The translations under genes were made by a program, and so were the position numbers. The notes under the pieces are model-generated. The model saw only the letters and a program-made list of their open reading frames with translations. It was not told the DNA's origin and did no database searches. 7,119 bases of DNA from Bacteroidales bacterium. Its GTDB lineage: Bacteria > Bacteroidota > Bacteroidia > Bacteroidales > UBA10428. Of the stretch, positions 1 through 6,870 are shown in pieces; within the stretch, counting starts at the first letter, position 1; every line of letters begins with the position of its first letter. The stretch spans positions 1 through 7,119 of the forward strand of contig JAFGVG010000313.1 of assembly GCA_016938095.1 (NCBI GenBank). The letters run 5' to 3'.

Positions 1-1857
1 TGGTATACAACAACAGCCACGCACCGTATGGCCACTTACACCAATCTTAATGCCGGCAATTATGTTTTCAGGGTGAAAGCAGCAAACAGCGATGGTATAT
101 GGAGTAGCAACCTCGCCGAACTTAAAATCAGGGTATTGCCGCCACCCTGGAAAACCTGGTGGGCATACACCCTTTACACGCTGGCCTTTGCTGCTATTGT
201 GCTGTTCTTCCGGCATAACGCGGTACAGAAAGAAAAGCTTAAAAACAAGATCCGGCTGGAAGCCATGGAATATGAGCGGAAGATCAAAATGGACGAAATG
301 AAGATGCGGTTTTTTGCCAACATTTCGCACGAGTTCCGGACGCCGCTAACCCTCATTATGGCCCCATTGCATGCTATATTGCAAACAGCACGACAACGGA
401 CTGATCCACAAATTGCATCACATGCCAGTCTTATCCAGCGTAATGCCACTCGCCTGGCTGAACTGATCAACCAGTTGCTCGACATGCAAAAGCTCGAAGC
501 AAAAAGCATGAAGCCCGAAATTTGCGAGGGCAACATAACGGCTTTCCTGAAAGCTATCTATGAGCGGTTTACAGTGCTATCCACCCGGCAAAATATCCAA
601 TACCCGTTCATTTGTCCGGATATTGAAATCAGCGGCTGGTTCGATCCTGACAAAACAGAAAAGATTGTCACCAACCTGCTTTCGAATGCCTTCAAATTCA
701 CCGGTAACGTTGTAAAGCTTGCATTACAAAAAGAAGAAGATCAAATAATCATAACGGTGGAAGATAACGGCAAAGGCATTCCTTCGGAACACCTGGAGCG
801 CATTTTTGACAGGTTTTACCACGTTGACGATGCCACCGATAAAATACGCGAGGGAACAGGGATAGGGCTTTCGCTGGTGAAGGAAATGACAGATCTGCTC
901 AACGGTAAGATAACGGTTTCCAGCGAGGTAGGCAAATACACGCGTTTCAATGTAATTCTGCCCATTACGCAAGTGTCATTTTCAGATTTCACGGTCAGAA
1001 CCCTGCCCACCATAAACACAGACAGTTTTGCAGTTTTATATGAAACAACTAAGCACGATAATCCTGTAGCACAAACAGCCCCGGCAAACGCACCACTGAT
1101 TCTGATTGTGGAAGACAACCCCGATCTCAGGGCCTACCTGAAACTGGTTTTGTCGCCTTTTTACCACATTACCGAGGCAGCAAACGGCAAAGAGGGGCTT
1201 ACCATGGCACGAGAACATATCCCCGACCTGATCATCAGCGACATCATGATGCCCGAAATGGATGGCCTTCAAATGTCCAAACGCCTGAAGACCGACATCG
1301 AAACCGATCATATTCCCATTGTTTTGCTTACTTCACTGGGTACAACCGAATATAAGCTAAAGGGACTGGAAACAGGTGTGGATGATTATATTACCAAACC
1401 TTTCAACGATGACATATTACTGCTTAGGATCGCCAACCTGATCAACCAGCGAAAACGCCTCCAGCGATTCTATGCCACAAAATACGGATTGGGAAGTAAA
1501 ACTGCCATACAACCCAAAGAAACCGAAATTGTGGGATCCGATGAACTATTTCTGGGGAAAATGGTAGCCCTGGTGGAAAAGAATATTGAAGATCCGGATT
1601 TTACCAATGAAAAGTTTGCTGCCGGAATGAGCATGTCGGTAGCTGTATTATACCGAAAAACAAATGCCCTGATAAATTGCACGCCAGCCGATTTTGTGCG
1701 AGATCTAAAGTTGAAACGTGCCATTCAACTATTGGGTACCGGTAAATTACCTGTTGCGGAAGTGGCTGGTCGGATTGGGTTCAACGATCCGCACTATTTC
1801 GGGAAATGGTTCAGGAAATACTACGGCCAGTCGCCTTCGGAGCTGATGCCGGATTAA
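1..1857 (+). CDS. Hybrid two-component system regulator (HTCS), 5'-truncated by window edge
   Basis: The frame is open from base 1, so the ATG at 28 is internal; 618 residues are visible of a family usually about 1300-1400 long. Counting from base 1: end of a Y_Y_Y domain (about 1-45, with GNYVFRVKAANSDG), one transmembrane helix (about 53-71), a HisKA domain with phosphorylatable His110 in SHEFRTPL, an HATPase domain (Asn229 N-box, DNGKGI from 255, GTGIGL from 285), a receiver (acidic pair 371-372, phospho-acceptor Asp414, Thr444, Lys466) and a C-terminal AraC-type double helix-turn-helix (about 520-618). All key catalytic residues are present, so the protein looks functional. The missing N-terminus would hold the signal peptide and beta-propeller sensor. 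In this family, binding of an oligosaccharide in the periplasm triggers phosphorelay and DNA binding by the same membrane protein. The adjacent xylanolytic genes make a xylan-derived ligand and local control likely; that is inference. Confidence 0.95.
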   Translation, partial: WYTTTATHRMATYTNLNAGNYVFRVKAANSDGIWSSNLAELKIRVLPPPWKTWWAYTLYTLAFAAIVLFFRHNAVQKEKLKNKIRLEAMEYERKIKMDEMKMRFFANISHEFRTPLTLIMAPLHAILQTARQRTDPQIASHASLIQRNATRLAELINQLLDMQKLEAKSMKPEICEGNITAFLKAIYERFTVLSTRQNIQYPFICPDIEISGWFDPDKTEKIVTNLLSNAFKFTGNVVKLALQKEEDQIIITVEDNGKGIPSEHLERIFDRFYHVDDATDKIREGTGIGLSLVKEMTDLLNGKITVSSEVGKYTRFNVILPITQVSFSDFTVRTLPTINTDSFAVLYETTKHDNPVAQTAPANAPLILIVEDNPDLRAYLKLVLSPFYHITEAANGKEGLTMAREHIPDLIISDIMMPEMDGLQMSKRLKTDIETDHIPIVLLTSLGTTEYKLKGLETGVDDYITKPFNDDILLLRIANLINQRKRLQRFYATKYGLGSKTAIQPKETEIVGSDELFLGKMVALVEKNIEDPDFTNEKFAAGMSMSVAVLYRKTNALINCTPADFVRDLKLKRAIQLLGTGKLPVAEVAGRIGFNDPHYFGKWFRKYYGQSPSELMPD

Positions 1858-1878
1858 GTTCAGGGATGTGCCTGTATA

Positions 1879-1891
1879 CTATCGCCGATAG
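1879..1891. repeat. Short inverted repeat (hairpin) just after the HTCS gene
   Basis: CTATCG, one base, CGATAG is a perfect palindrome starting 21 bases after the HTCS stop codon. It is followed by G and five T (1893-1897). Folded realistically, it is a 5-bp stem with a 3-base loop. It could be a weak intrinsic terminator for the regulator gene. Its right arm also overlaps the first copy of the direct repeat described next, so it may instead be part of an operator. The stem is short and not very GC-rich, so the terminator reading is tentative. Confidence 0.4.
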
Positions 1892-1925
1892 GTTTTTACC
1901 CATCATAAGATAGCTTTTCACCATC
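1887..1925 (+). promoter_or_regulatory. Imperfect tandem direct repeat, candidate HTCS operator
   Basis: GATAGGTTTTTACCCATC (1887-1904) and GATAGCTTTTCACCATC (1909-1925) align with two substitutions and one gap. Their starts are 22 bp apart and their ends 21 bp apart, about two helical turns. AraC-family proteins typically bind tandem half-sites with about this spacing on one DNA face, and the HTCS encoded immediately upstream ends in an AraC domain. The pair lies 71-109 bp before the first esterase start, a normal place for an activator site. That it is the operator is inference; chance similarity in a T-rich spacer is possible. Confidence 0.4.
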
Positions 1926-1945
1926 TGTTTCTGTTTCATTCGGCC

Positions 1946-1953
1946 TACTTTTA
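1946..1953 (+). promoter_or_regulatory. Possible Bacteroidota-type -7 promoter element
   Basis: TACTTTTA matches the Bacteroidota -7 consensus TAnnTTTG at all but the last base. It lies 43 bp before the esterase start and downstream of the tandem repeat, as expected for an activated promoter. No convincing TTTG -33 element is seen upstream, which would fit an activator-dependent promoter but also means this may be chance. Confidence 0.25.
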
Positions 1954-1995
1954 AACCCGATTACCAATTGCATAACCCCAAAAGCATAACTGACC

Positions 1996-3087
1996 ATGAA
2001 ACACCTTTCTTATTTACTTGTTCTGACCTTAACCATGCTGTTCTCCAGACCTGCCGACAGCCAACCTCCGCGAGGTCCCTGGATCATCTCCCCACAGGTT
2101 CACCAGGGCGACAGCATTACATTTCGCGTGTCTGCAAGGGAAGCACAACAGGTGTTCCTGGATGCCCAGTTTCTGAAGGAGAAAACTCCAATGGTCAAGG
2201 ATCAGAACGGCATATGGACGGTTACAGTAGGGCCTGTTAAACCGGATATCTATCCTTATAGTTTTTGGATTGACAATACCCAGATTGCAGACCCGGCCAA
2301 CACGCTCATTTTTGCCAATGAGCGTTTCAAGCACAGCCTGGTTGATGTACATGGAGACACCCCGTTGATCCATTCACTTCAGGATGTGCCTCACGGCAAA
2401 ATCAGTTACTGTTACTACAATTCCGGTACGCTGGGCAGAACAAGAACATTGCTGGTTTATACACCTCCGGATTTTGATCCCACGGGAAAAACAAAATATC
2501 CCGTGCTCTACCTGATTCATGGAGGCTCGGATACCGAAGAAACCTGGACCAAGGTAGGGCGCGCCAACCTGATTGCAGATAACCTGATTGCCCAAGGAAA
2601 AGCCGTTCCCATGATCATTGTGATGCCTTATGGAAATGTCAGACCGAGTCCGATGGAAGACTTTACCAAAGAGGTGGTGAATGACATCATTCCTTTTATT
2701 GAAAACAATTACCCGGTTACACCTGACAGCAGGCACCGTGCAGTTGCCGGCTTTTCAGTCGGCGGAGGGCAAACACTCAACATCGGCCTCACAAATACCG
2801 ATAAATTTGCCTATATATGTTCATACGCACCATACACTGCCACCGAAGAATTCAAAAAGAATTTCAGCAACTGGAATCCGGATGCCGGTCTCATAAACAG
2901 CCGGTTGAACCTGTTTACCCTTAGTGTGGGGACCGAAGATTTTTTATTTGAAAGTGTCAAACAAAATGCTGCTATGTTCAAGGATAAAGGGTTGGATTTT
3001 CAACTGGATATTGTTGACGGAGGCCATACCTGGATGAATTGCAAGCAATACCTGGCCAAAACGTTGCAACAGATTTTCAGGGATTAG
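1996..3087 (+). CDS. Secreted CE1-family esterase with N-terminal CBM48/E-set domain (feruloyl or acetyl xylan esterase)
   Basis: The product has 363 residues. A signal peptide (1-22, cleavage ADS|Q23) has no lipobox Cys, so a periplasmic location is predicted. Residues about 25-112 form an immunoglobulin-like E-set/CBM48 domain of the type found in front of CE1 esterases. About 131-363 are an alpha/beta-hydrolase of the esterase D/CE1 family: LIHGG at 173-177 (oxyanion region), nucleophile Ser254 in GFSVGGG, Asp315 in VGTEDF and His344 in GGHTW. These form a complete triad in the expected order. Such enzymes remove ferulate or acetate from arabinoxylan; sequence alone does not decide which. 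Compared with the CE1 domain of the next gene, about 14 residues are missing between the MPxG motif and the helix before the nucleophile, and the elbow has Val in place of the usual Met, so specificity may differ. The start is chosen because the signal peptide begins there. It is the first gene after the regulator and probably leads the operon. Confidence 0.9.
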   Translation: MKHLSYLLVLTLTMLFSRPADSQPPRGPWIISPQVHQGDSITFRVSAREAQQVFLDAQFLKEKTPMVKDQNGIWTVTVGPVKPDIYPYSFWIDNTQIADPANTLIFANERFKHSLVDVHGDTPLIHSLQDVPHGKISYCYYNSGTLGRTRTLLVYTPPDFDPTGKTKYPVLYLIHGGSDTEETWTKVGRANLIADNLIAQGKAVPMIIVMPYGNVRPSPMEDFTKEVVNDIIPFIENNYPVTPDSRHRAVAGFSVGGGQTLNIGLTNTDKFAYICSYAPYTATEEFKKNFSNWNPDAGLINSRLNLFTLSVGTEDFLFESVKQNAAMFKDKGLDFQLDIVDGGHTWMNCKQYLAKTLQQIFRD

Positions 3088-3151
3088 GTGAATGTGTTTT
3101 TATCCTGTTCTTATTATTGTTAACTTACTATAAATTAATTCCAATTTCATT

Positions 3152-5056
3152 ATGAAACAATTAATCCTACTTGTGCTGATTTCAATGCTGATGGGCCCTG
3201 TCGTCCGTTCACAGCATGCAGTAAAAACACCTCCGGCAGGATATGATATTATTCGTACTGATATTACCCATGGTAAAATAGATACAATCACATACGTTTC
3301 AAAAACAGTTGGCACCAACCGAAGGGCACTGGTTTACACACCTCCCGGTTATACAAAGCGTAATAAATATCCGGTACTCTACCTTTTACACGGAATCGGA
3401 GGCGATGAGAAAGAATGGCTCAAGGGTGGCCAGCCTCAGGTTATTTTCGATAACCTGTATGCCGATAACAAGATGGAACCGATGATTGTGGTCATGCCCA
3501 ATGGCCGTGCCATGAAAGATGACAGGGCAGTTGGCAACATCTTCGACAAGGAAAAAGTGGAAGCCTTTGCCACTTTTGAAAAAGACCTGCTGAACGATTT
3601 GATCCCTCACATTGAAAAGAAATTCCCCGTGACAGTAGATCGCGAACATCGGGCCATTGCAGGGTTATCCATGGGAGGCGGACAGTCGCTGAACTTCGGC
3701 CTGGGCAACCTCGACCGGTTTGCCTGGGTGGGCGGCTTTTCATCGGCCCCCAACACAATGACTCCACAGGAGTTGATTCCGGATCCGGCAACAGCAAAAC
3801 AACAATTGAAACTGCTTTGGATCTCCTGTGGAGACCAGGACGGGTTGATCACTTTCAGCCAGCGCACCCACGACCACCTGTCGGCCAACCAGGTACCCCA
3901 CTTTTATCACATAATTCCCGGAGGAGTGCATGATTTCAATGTTTGGAAAGAAAGCCTTTACCTGTATGCAAAGCTACTGTTCAAACCGGTGACTTATCCC
4001 CAGCAACCGGCAACCCTGAAAGACGCGCTGAAAGGTAAATTCTATATCGGAACAGCACTCAATACCGCGCAAATTACAGAAAAAGATACTGCATCATGCG
4101 GGGTTATCAGGGAGCATTTCAATGCCATTGTTGCCGAGAACTGCATGAAAAGCGGCCCCATACAACCGAAAGAAGGAGCATTCGATTTCAAACTGGCAGA
4201 CCAGTTTGTTGCATTTGGCGAAAAGAATAACAAGCATATTACAGGCCATGCACTTATATGGCATTCACAGGCACCACGCTGGTTTTTCAAAGACACCCTG
4301 GGGAATGATGTTTCCCGGGAGGTGCTGATAGAACGGATGAAGAAGCATATTTACACAGTGGTTGGTCGTTACAAAGGAAAGGTAAAAGGATGGGATGTAG
4401 TCAACGAGGCCATTGAAGACGACGGCTCCTACCGGAAAAGCAAATTTTACCAGATTCTGGGCGAGGACTTCATTAAGCTGGCATTTCAGTTTGCCCACGA
4501 AGCCGATCCGGATGCTGAATTATATTATAACGACTATTCCATGGCCCTGGAAGGCAGGAGAAATGGTGTGGTAGCCATGGTGAGAAAGCTTCAGGAAGCA
4601 GGGTTACGTATCGATGCCATTGGTATGCAATGCCATGTGGGACTGGATTATCCTGACCTGGTCGAATTTGAAAAAAGCATACAGGCATTTGCCGCACTGG
4701 GCGTAAAAGTAATGATAACCGAAATGGATCTGTCGGTTTTGCCCATGCCTGATTACAAGGTGGGAGCCGATGTAAATGCGCGGTTCGAATACCAGAAAAC
4801 ACTCAATCCGTATGCCGAAGGTCTGCCTGATTCAGTGAATACCGCCTTTGAAAACCGTTACCTGGACTTTTTCAAACTCTTCCTGAAACACCAGGATGTA
4901 ATTACCCGGGTAACCCTCTGGGGCGTCAACGATGCAAATTCCTGGAAAAACAACTGGCCGGTTAGGGGAAGAACGGATTATCCCTTGTTATTCGACCGGA
5001 AAAATCAACCCAAACCAGTTGTTCAAAAGATCATCGAAGCGGCCAATAAGTACTAG
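3152..5056 (+). CDS. Secreted bifunctional CE1 esterase - GH10 endo-beta-1,4-xylanase
   Basis: The 634-residue product starts with a signal peptide (cleavage VRS|Q21, no lipobox). A CE1 domain (about 25-270) carries HG at 80-81, nucleophile Ser173 in GLSMGGG, Asp230 in CGDQDGL and His260 in GGVHDFNVW. These motifs closely resemble the feruloyl esterase module of Clostridium thermocellum XynZ. A short Pro/Gln linker (about 276-288) leads to a complete GH10 domain (about 289-634): HALIWH (366-371), acid/base Glu419 in WDVVNEA, nucleophile Glu524 in ITEMDLS, and the terminal WGVNDANSW region. No carbohydrate-binding module interrupts it, unlike several Bacteroides GH10 enzymes, and there is no T9SS C-terminal domain. 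Predicted role: cut the xylan backbone and release ferulate (or another ester-linked acid) from the same chain in the periplasm. It lies 64 bp after the first esterase, with no terminator seen between. The fusion is certain from one uninterrupted frame; feruloyl specificity is inferred. Confidence 0.94.
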   Translation: MKQLILLVLISMLMGPVVRSQHAVKTPPAGYDIIRTDITHGKIDTITYVSKTVGTNRRALVYTPPGYTKRNKYPVLYLLHGIGGDEKEWLKGGQPQVIFDNLYADNKMEPMIVVMPNGRAMKDDRAVGNIFDKEKVEAFATFEKDLLNDLIPHIEKKFPVTVDREHRAIAGLSMGGGQSLNFGLGNLDRFAWVGGFSSAPNTMTPQELIPDPATAKQQLKLLWISCGDQDGLITFSQRTHDHLSANQVPHFYHIIPGGVHDFNVWKESLYLYAKLLFKPVTYPQQPATLKDALKGKFYIGTALNTAQITEKDTASCGVIREHFNAIVAENCMKSGPIQPKEGAFDFKLADQFVAFGEKNNKHITGHALIWHSQAPRWFFKDTLGNDVSREVLIERMKKHIYTVVGRYKGKVKGWDVVNEAIEDDGSYRKSKFYQILGEDFIKLAFQFAHEADPDAELYYNDYSMALEGRRNGVVAMVRKLQEAGLRIDAIGMQCHVGLDYPDLVEFEKSIQAFAALGVKVMITEMDLSVLPMPDYKVGADVNARFEYQKTLNPYAEGLPDSVNTAFENRYLDFFKLFLKHQDVITRVTLWGVNDANSWKNNWPVRGRTDYPLLFDRKNQPKPVVQKIIEAANKY

Positions 5057-5075
5057 ACCTCTTTCAGTTGTATTC

Positions 5076-5095
5076 ATTATAAGTAACCTTATAAT
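5076..5095. repeat. Perfect 8-bp inverted repeat in front of the GH43 gene
   Basis: ATTATAAG (5076-5083), loop TAAC (5084-5087) and CTTATAAT (5088-5095) form a perfect stem-loop that starts 19 bp after the CE1-GH10 stop codon and ends 10 bp before the GH43 start. The stem is AT-rich and followed only by TTG, so a strong intrinsic terminator is unlikely. It could be a dyad operator, an RNA processing or stability element, or a structure affecting GH43 translation. TTTG at 5095-5098 resembles part of a -7 promoter box, but the TA spacing is one base off. Confidence 0.5.
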
Positions 5096-5105
5096 TTGTC
5101 TATAG

Positions 5106-6848
5106 ATGAAAAAAACAAATCTGCTTTCGACGGTTATCATTGCTTTTCTTGCCTTTTGGGGCTTACATGCCCAACCAGCAGCCAAAGAAAAGCCGGTAAA
5201 AAATGCTCCGGTATTTTCGCATGTGGTATACCAGGGAGACGACCAGGTGTATAAAGATTTTCCGCTGAAACCCGATGAATTTTACAATCCCATCTTGCAG
5301 GGATGTTATCCCGATCCGAGCATCACCCGCAAAGGTGACGACTATTACCTGGTATGCTCATCTTTTGCCATGTTCCCGGGCGTGCCCATTTTTCATTCTA
5401 ACGACCTGGTGAACTGGAAACAAATAGGTCATGTGCTCGACCGGACCTCACAGTTGAAGGTTGAGGATTGCGGCATCAGCGCAGGAGTTTATGCTCCCCA
5501 GATCCTGTATAATCCAAATAACGAGACCTTTTACATGATTACCACCCAGTTTTCCGGGGGATTTGGCAATATCGTGGTAAAAACAAAGGACCCCCTGCAG
5601 GGTTGGAGTGATCCCTATAAGCTTAATTTTAACGGTATTGATCCTTCACTGTTCTTCGATGATGACGGGAAGGGCTATGTTATCCACAATGATGCACCCG
5701 ACCGGGGTAAGGAATTGTATAACGGGCACCGCGTAATCAAAATATGGGAGTATGATGTGGAAAAAGACCAGGTTATTGCCGGAACCGATAAAATAATTGT
5801 GGACGGTGGTGTTGATCTTTCAGAGAAGCCCATATGGATTGAAGCACCACATATCTACAAAAAAAACGGCAGATACTTTTTGATGTGTGCCGAAGGCGGC
5901 ACCGGCGGCTGGCACAGTGAAGTGATTTTTGTGAGTGACAGTCCGAAAGGGCCTTATACACCGGCTCCCGGGAATCCCATTCTCACACAGCGATACTTCC
6001 CCAAAGACCGGGCCAATAAGGTGGATTGGGCCGGCCATGCAGACCTGGTGCCGGGACCCGGCGGAAAGTATTATGGCGTATTCCTGGCCATCAGGCCGAA
6101 TGAGAAAGACAGGGTGAATATCGGTCGGGAAACCTTTATCCTGCCCGTTGACTGGACAGGTGAATTCCCGGTTTTTGAAAACGGTTTGGTGCCTATGAAA
6201 CCCAAACTGAAAATGCCGAAAGGAATAACCGAAAATAAGACAGGAAAAGATGGATTCCTCCCCAACGGCAACTTTACCTATACGGAAGATTTCACTGCTG
6301 AAAAGCTCGATTACAGATGGATTGGGCTGAGAGGACCCCGAGAAAACTTTGTTGTATTAACCAAAAACGGGTTGCAGATCAATCCATTTCCAACAAATAT
6401 CAAAGAAGTAAAACCGACATCCACACTGTTTTACAGGCAACAGCACACCAGTTTTTCATTCACGACAACACTCGAATGTAAACCTGCTTCGGAACAAGAT
6501 CTGGCCGGCATTGTATGCCTTCAAAGCGAAAGATTCCATTACGTATTTGGTATCACCAAAAAAGACAATGCTTATTACCTGCTGCTGGAAAGAACCGAAA
6601 AAGGACAATCGAAAACACTTGCCAGTGCACCCATTGATGTTAAAAATCCGGTTCAGTTGCAGGTAAAGACTGCCGGTGATCAATACACATTTAATTATTC
6701 CGTCAACGGAACCGATTTTGTGAACCTGGGAGGCACTTTGTCCGGCGACATCCTTTCGACCAATGTGGCAGGCGGCTTTACAGGTTGCTTAATCGGACTC
6801 TACGCAACTGCCGCAAACGATGCCAGGCCCGAAACCGCTGTTCCATAG
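5106..6848 (+). CDS. Secreted GH43 glycosidase (beta-xylosidase / alpha-L-arabinofuranosidase type) with C-terminal beta-sandwich domain
   Basis: The product has 580 residues with a signal peptide (cleavage HA|Q23, no lipobox), so it is predicted to be periplasmic. About 60-375 form the five-bladed GH43 propeller: catalytic base Asp70 in YPDPSI, pKa-modulating Asp179 in GIDPSLF, general acid Glu246 in WIEAPH, and His311 in WAGHADLV, a likely axial metal-binding His. The motif FPGVPIFHSNDLVNW is typical of the larger GH43 enzymes of beta-xylosidase/arabinofuranosidase subfamilies. About 390-575 match the C-terminal concanavalin-like beta-sandwich (GH43_C2) that packs against the propeller and often contributes to the active-site pocket. 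It probably removes xylose from xylo-oligosaccharide ends or arabinose side chains; the subfamily (10, 11 or 12-like) cannot be settled by eye. It follows the xylanase by 49 bp and precedes the GH51 gene by 22 bp, consistent with one transcript. No Shine-Dalgarno sequence precedes the start, as usual in Bacteroidota. Confidence 0.93.
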   Translation: MKKTNLLSTVIIAFLAFWGLHAQPAAKEKPVKNAPVFSHVVYQGDDQVYKDFPLKPDEFYNPILQGCYPDPSITRKGDDYYLVCSSFAMFPGVPIFHSNDLVNWKQIGHVLDRTSQLKVEDCGISAGVYAPQILYNPNNETFYMITTQFSGGFGNIVVKTKDPLQGWSDPYKLNFNGIDPSLFFDDDGKGYVIHNDAPDRGKELYNGHRVIKIWEYDVEKDQVIAGTDKIIVDGGVDLSEKPIWIEAPHIYKKNGRYFLMCAEGGTGGWHSEVIFVSDSPKGPYTPAPGNPILTQRYFPKDRANKVDWAGHADLVPGPGGKYYGVFLAIRPNEKDRVNIGRETFILPVDWTGEFPVFENGLVPMKPKLKMPKGITENKTGKDGFLPNGNFTYTEDFTAEKLDYRWIGLRGPRENFVVLTKNGLQINPFPTNIKEVKPTSTLFYRQQHTSFSFTTTLECKPASEQDLAGIVCLQSERFHYVFGITKKDNAYYLLLERTEKGQSKTLASAPIDVKNPVQLQVKTAGDQYTFNYSVNGTDFVNLGGTLSGDILSTNVAGGFTGCLIGLYATAANDARPETAVP

Positions 6849-6870
6849 TATAATTACCCCATCTGTAACC

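Noticed and set aside
28..30. ATG at 28 as the start of the regulator gene
   Set aside because: The same frame is open to base 1 and encodes Y_Y_Y domain sequence before it; the protein needs a far longer periplasmic sensor part.
1925..1937. CTGTTT tandem repeat in the intergenic region
   Set aside because: Two copies of a 6-base unit are too short to distinguish from chance in a T-rich spacer.
1968..2240. Plus-strand open frame of 90 codons overlapping the start of the first esterase
   Set aside because: It is out of frame with the signal peptide and E-set domain, and its translation shows no recognisable domain.
2374..2736. Minus-strand open frames of about 100-120 codons opposite the genes (also near 174-536, 816-1118, 3492-3797 and 4473-4802)
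   Set aside because: Each lies antisense within a gene with strong family motifs, and none encodes recognisable domains or sits in a sensible operon position.
3088..3151. Terminator or promoter between the first esterase and the CE1-GH10 gene
   Set aside because: The 64-bp spacer is AT-rich with only trivial palindromes (GTTAAC, AATTAATT); no stem with a T-tract and no good TTTG/TAnnTTTG pair was found.
5000..5056. Type IX secretion C-terminal domain on the CE1-GH10 or GH43 protein
   Set aside because: The GH10 fold ends within a few residues of the stop codon, and the GH43 C-terminal part is a GH43_C2-type sandwich; neither has a T9SS sorting tail.
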